Source of the DNA: Earliella scabrosa
Taxonomy: Eukaryota > Basidiomycota > Agaricomycetes > Polyporales > Polyporaceae
Reading direction: 5' to 3'
Assembly: GCA_022605405.1 (NCBI GenBank)
Contig: JABYQQ010000016.1
Span: 372,001-436,000 of the forward strand
DNA: 64,000 bases
Position numbers and translations under genes: made by a program. Positions 1-9,554 of this stretch are shown here, piece after piece (position 1 is the first letter of the stretch; the number at the start of each line of letters is the position of its first letter). Under the pieces are notes generated by a model. That model ran no database searches and was not told the origin of the DNA. It worked only from the letters and a program-made list of their open reading frames with translations.

Positions 1-1056
1 CCGTCGTCTCCTCCAATTGCCAGCGCCGCCGACCTCCCCGCATGCAGCGCTCTCGCAGCCGAGCTCTTCAGGTTCGACAACCTGAGTCCCCAGAGCACCC
101 CATCGCTCCATACTAGTAGCGAACCGACCCAAGGCTCAGAGCTCGCCAACACGCTCAGCCTCGTGGGCGAGCTCGTCCACATCACGGGAAAACTCGCGAC
201 CGCCCCCCTCCCCGGAGCGAGACCACGCGATAGCACCGGCGCGCAGCCCACCGTGATGTCCTTTACCGAGTTCGCGCGACTCGTGCGCGCCGCGCCCCCG
301 CACATCCGCGCCCTCCCCGTCACGCGCGTCGAGTCGTACCAGAAGCCCGACCCAGGCACGGCAGGCGTGTTCGGGCACCAGTACGTCCTCGTCGGCGTCC
401 TCCTCCCGCGCGCGCCCCCCTGCGGCACCCAATCCGACGTGTCCGACCCGGCCAACCTGAAGGAGTCGTACCTCCGGTTCGACCTGCACACGGCGAGCGC
501 GCGCACGGTGCAGTGGGACGGCCCGGTTGTGCTGCGCGTGCAGATGCACGACGAGCAGTCCGCGCTGGCGCGGGACCCGCTGCGGCTCCTCTCGATGTCG
601 CTCCCGCTCGAGCGCCTCCGCGGGTCGGGCGGCGGGGGCGTCGAGGTCGCGCAGGGCCCGTCGCTCGACGCGCTCGCGATGCTGTGCGAGCTTGTGCAGG
701 CGCGCGTCGGGCGCGGGTACGGGATGCTCGGGCGGAACTGCATCTGGCTGAACGACCTGATGGTCTTTGGCATGGCGCGCAAGTTTGGGGCGCACTGGAT
801 GGCGCATGCGAGGCTCGAGCCGGAGGGGACGATGCGCCGGTTCATGCGCGGGGAGATTAACGTGATCAGGGCGGGGACGGAGTGCAGCGTGCCGAACGAG
901 ACCGCGAGGTGGTTCGCGGTCGTGACTGGGACGGCGGTGAGGGGCATTCAGGCGATGTTGACCGCGGGGGATGCGGATAGGTTCTTGATGCACGATGATG
1001 AGGTGAATGAGGTGTTGGGTGCGTGGAGGGGATACGTGCCGGCTACGCTCCCGTGA
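1..1056 (+). CDS. 3' part of an unrecognised basidiomycete protein (cut by window edge)
   Basis: The reading frame is open from base 1 to a TGA at 1054-1056, so the gene enters from the left and its start is missing; about 351 residues are visible. I do not recognise the family. The visible protein is compact and basic, with one conspicuous Cys motif (GRNCIWLNDL, around residue 245) followed by a helical stretch, and it ends in a charged tail (GDADRFLMHDDEVNEVLG). Wobble GC is very high and there is no intron in the last kilobase. A second, degenerate copy of the tail-coding sequence lies at about 2893-2975, so the locus took part in local duplication. The antisense open frame over the same stretch is a shadow of the GC-rich codons. 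Confidence 0.7.
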   Translation, partial: PSSPPIASAADLPACSALAAELFRFDNLSPQSTPSLHTSSEPTQGSELANTLSLVGELVHITGKLATAPLPGARPRDSTGAQPTVMSFTEFARLVRAAPPHIRALPVTRVESYQKPDPGTAGVFGHQYVLVGVLLPRAPPCGTQSDVSDPANLKESYLRFDLHTASARTVQWDGPVVLRVQMHDEQSALARDPLRLLSMSLPLERLRGSGGGGVEVAQGPSLDALAMLCELVQARVGRGYGMLGRNCIWLNDLMVFGMARKFGAHWMAHARLEPEGTMRRFMRGEINVIRAGTECSVPNETARWFAVVTGTAVRGIQAMLTAGDADRFLMHDDEVNEVLGAWRGYVPATLP

Positions 1057-1217
1057 TCGTATGTCAGAGATTTTAACACGGATGTTGCGGCGTGGTTTGC
1101 GAGGAAGATCGTCTTCATACGATGTCGGTATCGTGAGGCGGTAGTAGTGTATCAGCCCACATACCTGGATCGAGCGGTCCATGCCGATTTGCCTCACAGA
1201 GGACTCGTTCTATACAG

Positions 1218-2620
1218 CTAGCACAATGTTGCCCCGCTCGAGTAACTACCAATGACAGCTTCATCTGAATGTAGCAGGTCGGAGGACTCAGTTTCGCGGT
1301 ATCTAGACCTAGCTTCGCGGCGTCTAGCAAGAACCGAGAAGTAATCCTCCGAGTCCTCCTGTGTAGCAGATGCCATGGCGTGCCCCTTGTTCTGGGTAGC
1401 AGAGCCTTCCATGACGCGTTCCTCCTTTCGTGTAGCCATGGCCATCATGAAGTTTCGCTCCTCCTTGTTCGTCTTGCGCATCTTCCGGTCCAACTGCTTC
1501 CGCTGAATGTGCTCATGCGTCTGCTTACATTTGCGGACGAGAGGCTTCGCGATGCTCCGCACTGCTCGCAAAACGCTGCGGAAGCGTGCTGTTTGAGCGA
1601 CATTTCGATGACTGGGGACATGAGTTTGCACGTACAGATTTGGCCTACTCGGGTCGACTCGATGATATTCGTCACCCTTTGGCAGTGTTTGAGGCGTTGA
1701 ATGGAAATTGGGTCCAAAGCAGCGAATTGATGCAGATGGCACGTACTCCGCCTGCGTGCCCTTAAGGAACGGTGCTACGGCTGTCTCCCTAGGAGCCGAG
1801 TATACCGCGCCAAAGGTCCCAACTATATGAGCCATGGTGAGATCAGGACACTGAGATAGTGGTCAAATCCTAAAGACATACCACCGTACTCGTCTATTAA
1901 GATTTTTGGAGCCAACCTCTCGAGTGCAAGCATGAGATCGTCTGGAAGGCTCATACCCTGCAAGACGGGGTTATATATCGCGGATTAATTGCCGCGCGAC
2001 AGGGTTACGCACTTGGTTGAACAGGAAGGTGATATCCGTGTCGGTCGCACAAGCCATGGATGCATTCGAGAACTGTCAAAAGCACGATCATTCGACTGAA
2101 CAGGATCAGGCAGGTATAGATTAGCACCTTCAAGATGTATTCCAGTAAACAATCCACCGGATCATACGGCTGCAGAGCACCAGACTCCTCTGTGCAGCGA
2201 TACCGTATATCGGCACCAACCGCAGTGACGGCCTCTCTGCAAACACAAACACGTATATGAATGTGTTTCATTAAACCGTTGCATACAGACGCACCCAACC
2301 GAGGCCGCAGCAGCAATTGCCGTGGATTGAAGGTTCTTGTTGTGAAGCTGACGCTGGGTAATCTCGTTCTGACGCTGCTTCAACATGAGGTGTGGAGGTT
2401 TGAAGATCTGAAAGTCCTCGGGGACGCCCAACGCTTCGTGCGCAGGGGAGTCTGCGGGCTTGAGCGCGTTGAAGAGGAAGCAGAAGCGCCCCTCACGTAA
2501 GTAGCCGACATCTCCGAGATGCACCTCTCCGAATTCGAGAGAGGGCTCCGGACCCCAGAGCGGATGGCCATACCCCAGTGGGAGAAGCTCCTTGGCGTAG
2601 ATATCCCACGCTGCGACCAT
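1218..2620 (-). pseudogene. DIYAKEL-family copy 1, internally deleted and decayed
   Basis: Exon 1 (2620-2295) encodes the family N-terminus (WDIYAKELLPLGYGHPLWGPEP, then HLGDVGYL and FLFNALKP). Exon 2 (2236-2128) begins like the other copies (RYRCTEESGAL) and then jumps directly to YDPVDCLLEYIL, which in the intact copy at 32.6 kb lies more than 200 residues later. The whole central domain is therefore deleted in frame. Downstream, a block matching a further family exon (about 1956-1890, MSLPDDLMLALERL) is out of phase after the best splice. A basic open frame (1835-1218, 205 codons) may be the old 3' exon or a separate small gene. A TATA run lies about 50 nt upstream of the ATG. It could still be expressed as a short protein, but a relic is the simpler reading. 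Confidence 0.6.
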
Positions 2621-2667
2621 AGTCAAGGCGGAGAGTCATGCTCTACGAGTACTGGGGTGTCCAAGGG

Positions 2668-2677
2668 TATATATATA
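2668..2677 (-). promoter_or_regulatory. TATA element of DIYAKEL copy 1
   Basis: A ten-base alternating TA run lies about 50 bases upstream of the ATG at 2620. Copy 4 has a TATATA at nearly the same distance from its start, so this is probably the ancestral core promoter. Confidence 0.45.
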
Positions 2678-2892
2678 ATGTGTCAGTGCACTGGCGGTGC
2701 AAGGATGACTGTCAAAAGTGACGCCGGTGCGGTTGAGAAGCCGCGTAGTGGTCATACTTGTAATGCGATGAGCACCGCTTGGGAATATCAGGCGCGTCGA
2801 AATGGAAGGTCATATTGACGTTTGTGAGATCTATGCTGTACTCGTGAGTGAGCAGTGTTCGCGCGCAAAATGAATGGTACGATGTTGACTGC

Positions 2893-2975
2893 TTGGGGGA
2901 CTCAGATAGGTTCTTGAGGCACGACAATGACGTGAACGCGGTTTTCGGTGCGGGATGGGATATGTCCACGGCGAG
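2893..2975 (+). pseudogene. Relic of the C-terminus of the gene at 1-1056
   Basis: Translation gives GDSDRFLRHDNDVNAVFG, which matches GDADRFLMHDDEVNEVLG at the end of the left-edge gene. Nothing else of that gene is recognisable around it. The rest of 2627-3222 holds no gene I can support. Confidence 0.6.
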
Positions 2976-3222
2976 CTTCCGTGAACGGAGTATGTCACTA
3001 GCAGTGATCTGCATACGAAGAGCGTTGACTGAACAAGCATCGTTGATATGCAGGAGCACTGGCAAGCATCAGACACTAACGCCCTCACGCTATAGTGGTA
3101 GCCCTCTGCAAATCGCACAGAAATTCAATTCAAAATCAGCGGCGCATCCATCAAGTGCGCGAAACACGTACACAACAAAGCCCATTCGACACCCGAAGCA
3201 TACCATGTCCTCTCAGGCTCTC

Positions 3223-4775
3223 TCACAACACTTCCATTGCACCCCACTCCAATACCCTGAACCGAGTCTCGTCCGACGCCTCCGGCCTGACACCGACAAC
3301 GCTCCTCCAGTCCACGCTTCCAACCCGTTCCCGGGCAGCCGTCCACATCTCAGCCGCCTCTGCGTCTACGCCACGGAAGAGCATGAACACGCGCGTGACG
3401 ACGTCGGGCTTCGGCTCGACCTGCAACTCAGCAGCGCGCTCGTACGCCTGCTGAGGGAGGAACCGAAGCGCAACGTACGGTGATTTCGACAGAGCGGGAA
3501 GCCAGTAGGTGATGAAGTCGTTGCGAGCGGACGTGTGGAGAGTGAGAGCTTTCAGGGCCTGGTCGAGATACGGGAGGAGCATCGCGAAGGGCAGCATCAC
3601 GGAGGTGGGTGTATGCGGTTCCAGGGAGGGGTACGCGGGATCGAAGTGCTCGACGGAAATAGTTGCAGCTTCCCTAGGAGTGCGCGGAGGGCTTGGGGGA
3701 GTCACGAGTCCAGGATTGGTCACAGCCTCCCAGAACAGGTAGGAGAGATGGAGCTTGGTTCCCTTCTCGACTAGGGTCCCGTCTGGACTTGCAGAGACAG
3801 ACCAAGTGAGCTCCTGTGTGCCGTCCCGGGACTTCCGCGTGTCCACGATGGGATAGATGTGCGAGAACGTCCACTGAGGGACGAGTCGGACGGAAACTGT
3901 AGCCTCGGGTATGGACTCAGGGGAAAGAAGGTAGATGACGGGCTTGCCACCTCGCATTCGAAGGACAAAATGTACGACGCTCCCGTCTCGGATGTTGCAG
4001 TCCGCTAGGATCGCACCGTCCGCTAATTGCTCTCCCTCAAAGATAAAACGTTGTTGACAGTTTGGTATGCCTTCCTTTCCCCACACAATACATTTGAGGG
4101 TGTTGACGGTGTCCTGGGAATGAATTGAAACATTCAAAATCTTGCCGGTCAAGCTTGGTGGTGTGAATCAGCAACAGGGAGTTCCTTGCGCTATTGATTG
4201 GGGTGCTCACGTTTTCGCGAAAATCGAGATGATTCTTCCCTTCTCACAGCAGTCCTCGTCCTCCCTAGGCATCTGTACTGTTGTGCACCGACCGGGCACT
4301 GAGCGCGGATTTCTGCGGTGCATGTCAATTCTAGGGCTGTCCCTTCCTGGATCATGTTCATGGCATACTTACCTGGCATGCCGTGGGTCAGCGAGTTGCA
4401 GCTGGCCCGGGTTCATGTCGCTAGTCGAAGAGTCGTCTTGGGGTATCTTCTTGAGAGTCACAGTCGTGTGACTCTCGATGCGTTCGAGCATGTCATCCGA
4501 GATTTCGAGTTCAGTCTCGTCAACATTTGAGGTAGCAACGAGCATATAGTCCCCCTCAGGACGAAGGCGATAGTGAGCGCAGGCTTTGTGAATGATAGTC
4601 TGTTGAGTGAGGGAGTATGAAGGTACGCCCCTAATACGAAGTATGTGAGACGACTCACCTCGACATTTGTGCTATCAAATCCTGCGATGCGTGATTGCCA
4701 TTTGACTCTCAGGACCTTCGGGCTCGCCCTGGCAGGCACTGGCGCAGTCGCTTCTAAGCCCCATAAAGCGTACAT
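3223..4775 (-). CDS. UBL-KPV gene A: N-terminal beta-grasp + ubiquitin-like + KPVIYL domain
   Basis: Four exons (4775-4659, 4599-4373, 4312-4211, 4153-3223) join in phase to 458 codons. Residues 1-115 form the family N-terminal region (LRVKWQSRIAGFD, then KACAHYRLRPEG and TTVTLKKIP), predicted beta-grasp. Residues about 145-218 align without gaps to ubiquitin positions 3-76 and end LRMRGG. Lys6, 11, 27 and 33, Leu8, Ile44, His68 and Val70 are kept; Lys29, 48 and 63 are Ile, Glu and Asp. From 219 comes KPVIYLLSPE and a roughly 240-residue domain with [32 protein letters not shown] and a terminal VLEWGAME. That domain resembles an uncharacterised bacterial family; no activity is known to me. 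The intron after ubiquitin codon 7 is at the same place in gene B. It faces away from gene B across a 0.78-kb shared upstream region. Confidence 0.88.
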
Positions 4776-5554
4776 CGTGATGGGCGGGGCCTTGGAGGAT
4801 GAGGGGAGAGGGAGACACGATCGATAGAGGCCGAGGGAAGGAGGCCGATACGATAAGGTTTGACAGCGGGCTATGCATTCGAGCGTTTAGCCCAAGCTCG
4901 CTCGACCACAGTCCCAGTACTGTACTAGTGGTGGCAACAACGTACAAGTTCGATCTCATCAGGTCTACACGGTGTTCACCAGTGTATTACACAGTCACAT
5001 TTGCCTCCGACTGTCGTTGAAATGGGATATCATTATTCTCCCGCATATAGATGATTGAATAGATCCACTCACAGTAGGATACTAGACGGTCTCAGCAATG
5101 TGCTTCAGTCAATAAGGTACCCCACGATGCATCTCTCGATGCATATGGATGACGAGCGATGCTAGGACGCTTGACACAGCCCATCAGTGCGGGAACACCT
5201 ACAAGCTGCCAATCGAAAACGCCACGGCCCGGGTGTCCGGGAATACAAGGAAATGATTGTTTCTGAGCTCTATACCTGTGACCCTCAGGCTGATAATGAT
5301 AGTCATTAATGCACATGTCCTCCCAGTCTTAGCGTATGTTTGCGACAGCGGACAGAAGCCAACCTCACCAGGATGCCAGGGAAACGAACCACACTGGAAA
5401 AGCCGTGACGTGTATCACATGATTGTGACTCGTCGCGCCACAGTGTGACGCGCTGGCACTTTCGGTCTTTTCCGGTGGACTTTTGTCTTCAGACATATCT
5501 TCTTTCTTGCAGTGGCACGCTGTAACGCTCAGCTCTGGACACATCGTGCACGAT
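4776..5554. other. Divergent promoter region between UBL-KPV genes A and B
   Basis: About 0.78 kb with no supported gene. It must hold both promoters. Near 5403-5452 there is a GTGAC/GTCAC-rich patch (GTGACGTG, ATTGTGACTCGTC) resembling the motifs upstream of gene C and the WD40 genes. Confidence 0.5.
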
Positions 5555-7355
5555 ATGCCACCTGTGAGGACTCACTCTCTTGAACAAGCCTCATTGCGAC
5601 GCATCAGGTGGCAAGTTCGCACTGCCGCAATCATTGCCAGACCATCAACGCAGGTCAGTCACCCAAACATTGCATGGCCCCTTGACGCTGTATCATGATT
5701 CTGACCATGACGCACAGACGCTAATACAAGCGGCGTGCATGCATTTCCGGCTACTGCCCATCCGCGAGGAAGACTTCGTGTTGCTCGGCGATGTCGAGGG
5801 GGATGAGCTTGAGCTCACGGATGAGAGCCTTAGGTTGCTGTCTGATACGGCGGTCATCACCTTGTCAAGAATCAGACTTGACTCTGCCGGGAGCGAGCCG
5901 AACATGCTCCAAATTGGACGCCTTCAGTTTGCGTCCTCAGACCTCCTCTCTCCTCGTACACCGGATCCGAGCAGCTGCTCTACCCAGGTATCGCGGCCAG
6001 ACAAAATCAGAGTCAAGGTTGCGCCCTCGTACGTCTGTTCTTGTTTCTGTCGAGTTGCGTTCTTCTGGACTCGTCCTGATCTTCGTTATTCAGATGGTAT
6101 GGCAATGGAGACAATATCACAATCATTGCAACCCGCAACACTACCTTCAACAAGATCCTTGATATCATCATCGACCGCACGGGAAGATGCCGCGAAGATA
6201 TATATCTTTTGGTGAATGACCAGCGTGCTCATCCGGAACAAACCCTCGACGCGCTCGATGTTGAAGACGGCGACCTCATCCACGCGGCACTCTATCCAAG
6301 GGGGGCTCATCGTATGGACCGGTGGCCCGAGCTCCATGAAACAACCCAAATTTACGTGAAGACGTGAGAGCTCCAAAACTCCGCGTCTTTGATTCTCCTC
6401 ATTAATGACCGCTGTCCCCAGCCGTACCGGTAAAACAATCACTTTGACTGTCTCGCCTGCGGATACAGTTGAGACTTTGAAAAACAAGATCCAAGACAAA
6501 GAGGGGATACCTCCTGACCAACAGCGCCTCATATTCCGCGGACGGCAGATCGAAGATAGCCGCACTCTGTCTGACTACTCCGTCACACACATGAGCGAGA
6601 TCCATCTCGTCTGTCGCCTTCGCGGAGGAAAGCCCGTCATCTACCTCTTTCCTTCTAAACCACTCCCAAACGCAACTGTCTCAATCCGCCTTGCTCCTCA
6701 TTGGACGTTCGCCTACATCTATCCCGTCGTGGGCATCGAGTCACTCCGCGACGGCAGGCAGGCTCTCACCTGGTCCGTCTGCGCCGACACGGACGGGACG
6801 CTCACCGACAAGGACACGGGACTCGAGCTCTCCTACCTCTTCTGGGAGGCGCTCTCGAACCCGGATCTAACGAGACCCCTAAGCCCTCCGTCGAGTCCTG
6901 TCGGAACAGACGAGATGGTTCCTCCGGAGGTCTTCGACCCCGCGTTCCCTCATCTCGAGCCGCACTCCCTTACAACGGTTATACTTCCCTTCTCTCAGCT
7001 CGTCCCGTACCTCGACTGCGTCCTGAAAGACCTCACGCTTCACACGTCCGCGCGCAACGACTTCATCACCTACTGGCTTCCCGCCCTCTCGAAGGAATCG
7101 TACGTCGCGCTCCGCTTCCTCCCGCAGGTTGCGTACGAGCGCGCGGCGGAGCTCGAGGTCGTCCCTACGCCCGACGTCGTCACGCGCGTGTTCATGCTCT
7201 TCCGAGGCATCGACGAAGGGCAGATTGAAGCATGGGCCGATGCAAGGGCAAGGGCCGGGAGCGTTGATTGGAAGAGTGTGGTCGGGGTCAAGTCGGAGGC
7301 GTGCGACGAGAGTCTGTTCAGGGTGTTGGAATGGGGAGCGATGGAAGTTCTGTAA
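5555..7355 (+). CDS. UBL-KPV gene B: three beta-grasp modules (N-domain, SUMO-like, ubiquitin) + KPVIYL domain
   Basis: Exons 5555-5653, 5718-6028, 6094-6363 and 6422-7355 join in phase to 537 codons. After the N-terminal family module ([32 protein letters not shown]) comes a SUMO-like module at about 127-215 (KIRVKVAPS ... [16 protein letters not shown] ... YPRGAH). It lacks a Gly-Gly end. Residues about 222-296 are a clear ubiquitin, ungapped against positions 2-76, ending CRLRGG and running straight into KPVIYLF. Lys48 is Arg and Lys63 is His; Lys6, 11, 27, 29 and 33 and Ile44, His68 and Val70 are retained, while Leu8 is Arg and Leu71 Cys. The C-terminal domain carries [34 protein letters not shown] and VLEWGAMEV. 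The ATG at 5555 is the first in frame; the upstream open frame begins only with a TTG. Confidence 0.9.
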
Positions 7356-7500
7356 TTATCTGGGTCGTACGAATCTTGTGAGGGTAACCGAACGATACCC
7401 GTTTCTACAGCGGCAACAACGTTAACGAAGTTTGTCGATCGGGTAGATTGAGTATATGCGCTTCACGTAGGGGAGATGGGGTTGCCCACCAAGCCTTGGT

Positions 7501-7540
7501 GACGAGACGTGTCCTGGACCTCAGTCGTCCAATCAGAGAC
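7501..7540. promoter_or_regulatory. Shared GACGAGACGYGTC motif (third occurrence)
   Basis: GTGACGAGACGTGTCC followed by AGTCGTCC lies in the 0.25-kb gap between the 3' ends of genes B and C. It resembles the motifs at 9226-9275 and 27824-27853. With no promoter expected here, it may be a remnant of local duplication. Confidence 0.3.
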
Positions 7541-7607
7541 GAAGGCAGTACAGGGATGATGCGATGATATGAATCAAAGTAGTAGCAGGCATACATGAGG
7601 GTGGTGA

Positions 7608-9222
7608 CTAGCAGCATCGCACCTCCATCGCGCCCCACTCCAGCACCCGAAACAAGGTCGTGTCCCATGCCTCGCTCTGTACACCCACAACGTCCTGCCA
7701 ATTGACTGACGCGGCACGCCCACGGGCTGCAGTCCAGCAGTGCACCTCGTCGCGGGGAACTCCGCGGAAGAGCATGAACACGCGAGTCACGACGTCTGGC
7801 CTGGGCTCGACATGTAGCTCTGCTGAGCGCGCTCGTACGCGACCTGCGGGAGGAAGCGGAGCGCGACATATGGCCGCCTGGAGAGCGAGGGAAGCCAATA
7901 CGTGATGAAGTCGTTCCGTGCCGATGTGTGCAGGGAGAGGCTCTTCAGCGCGTCGTCGAGATAGGGAAGGAGTTCGTCGAACGGCAGGAGGACGGATGTT
8001 GGCATGTCGGGGTCGAGAACGGGGAAAGCAGGGTTGAAGTCCTCGACATGGTATGCATCGGTGTCAATGGGAGTCAGAGGAGGGCTGTCCGCGATGCTGG
8101 AGTCGGAAGTAGCTTCCCAGAAAAGGTACGATAGTTCGAGGTCGCTGCCCTTCTCGACAAGGGTCCCATCCGTGTTGGCAGACACGTTCCATGTGATGCT
8201 CTTCATGCCATGATCGTGGGGTTTCGGGTCGATGACGGGGTAGACGTGTGAGAACTCCCACTGGGGGACGAGGCGTACGGACACAGTGGCGGAGGGGAGG
8301 GGTTCTGGGGGAAAGAGATAGATCACGGGTTTACCGCCGACCTGCTCCAGCATCGCATAAATACGGTCTCCGTCCTTGATGTTGAGCTCTTGGAGCGTCT
8401 GCTCGGGAGCGATCTTGATCTCGCCGAACTTCAAGCGCCACTCTTTTGCGCAGTTGCCGGTGCGTTTCGCGAAATGTGAGAGTACCCGAGCGAACTTGGT
8501 ATCGGGCTTTGCGAGCAAGAGTACTTCCACCCCGGTCGCGCTAGGTATGTTGATCATCCGGTATGTTGGGTATGAACGTGTAGAAAATCACAGACAGAGT
8601 AACGCACGTGTAGACACAGATCTCAAGACGATCGGAGGATACTTTGGCTTGCCACGCGTTCGCTGAGCCGTGCTCTCTGGCTGAGAACGCGAGCACTCAC
8701 CTGTCCTCCGCTTTGACACGACAGAACTCTTGGTCCGCTCCTCCACCACCACATCCGAAGAGTCGCAAGGTTCAATTTCGGGTATTCGACTCAGAGTCAG
8801 CACTGCTTTGTTTGGCACCAGCTTGAGGCTCTCATCCGTCAGCTCCAGTTCATCGCCCTCGATAGCGCCAAGCAGAACGAAGCGGTCTTGCAGACCCTCT
8901 GAGCCTAGACGGTAGTGTTGACAGGCAGCGTGAAGAATGGACTACTTAGTGGTGCATATATAAGTGTCAGAGTTATGGCCGTTAACGCCCCGGGTGTTAC
9001 GAGTGAAGCAACTCACTTCGACGGTCGGTTTGGCCATGATAGCGGCAGTGCGACTATTCCATTTGACGCGCACCAGTGAGCTCTGCTTCGTTTGAGAGCT
9101 TTCCAACGCAGAAGACCGAACACGCGGCACAGTCGTCACTTGTGCAAGGGCGAAAGCTCGGAGTGTGAGACTCAAGACGAAGTGAGATGTCAGCGGAGGA
9201 GGAGACTTCAAGTTGCATCACT
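7608..9222 (-). pseudogene. UBL-KPV gene C: N-domain + SUMO-like (ends EQVGG) + KPVIYL domain, frameshifted
   Basis: Exons end 9016 (start uncertain, ATG at about 9222 if a 41-nt intron is used), then 8941-8701, 8647-8608 and 8540 onward, all in phase. The N-module ([32 protein letters not shown]) is followed by a SUMO-like domain (EICVYTATG ... RVLSHFAKRTG ... IAPEQTLQELNIKDGD ... MLEQVGG). It ends in Gly-Gly immediately before KPVIYLF. The C-terminal domain is typical until YERAQ at about 7820. There five bases stand where sister genes have three, so the frame shifts and meets a stop at 7787. The remaining part ([19 protein letters not shown] ... VLEWGAMEV) stays open in the next frame to 7608. 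No intron can repair this. Recent pseudogene, or a sequence error in an otherwise intact gene. Confidence 0.75.
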
Positions 9223-9225
9223 TAG

Positions 9226-9275
9226 GCGACGAGACGCGTCCGGTCACAGATGTGACTGACGCGTCTTAGTCGTCC
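9226..9275. promoter_or_regulatory. Imperfect inverted repeat in the gene C / WD40-1 divergent promoter
   Basis: The sequence reads GACGA-GACGCGTC-GTCACA, a three-base centre, then TGTGAC-GACGCGTC-TCGTC with small mismatched spacers: roughly 23-base arms. ACGCGT is the core of the yeast MCB element. It lies between two divergent start codons, so it could serve both genes. Factor binding is inference. Confidence 0.5.
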
Positions 9276-9320
9276 GTAAGTAGTAGAGCCGGGAACTTGC
9301 GGTGGGCCTCACTGTCAGCA

Positions 9321-9327
9321 TATATAG
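9321..9327 (+). promoter_or_regulatory. TATA box of WD40 gene 1
   Basis: TATATAG about 230 bases upstream of the WD40-1 ATG and just downstream of the inverted repeat. It implies a 5' leader near 200 bases. Confidence 0.35.
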
Positions 9328-9554
9328 GGCTAGATCAGGCCAGATCTCGAAACATCGTCTTGTCTCTGACTTCCACCGTGCTGCTCTCGAGTCGCGGTCA
9401 CTCAGCTCAACTCCAGGTGCGGCTTTTGCGAACTCAAAGATTGCTCGGCGCTGGAAGTTTTACTCCTGGCAACAACTTGGAAAGCTATCTACTGTGCAGG
9501 TCAAACGTCTATCCCGTATCGCTCGAACAGCTGACTCATCGCAGCATTCACAGG

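Noticed and set aside
136..1197. Long minus-strand open frame, Arg/His-rich
   Set aside because: It is antisense to a GC-rich coding region with strong codon bias; composition is that of a shadow frame.
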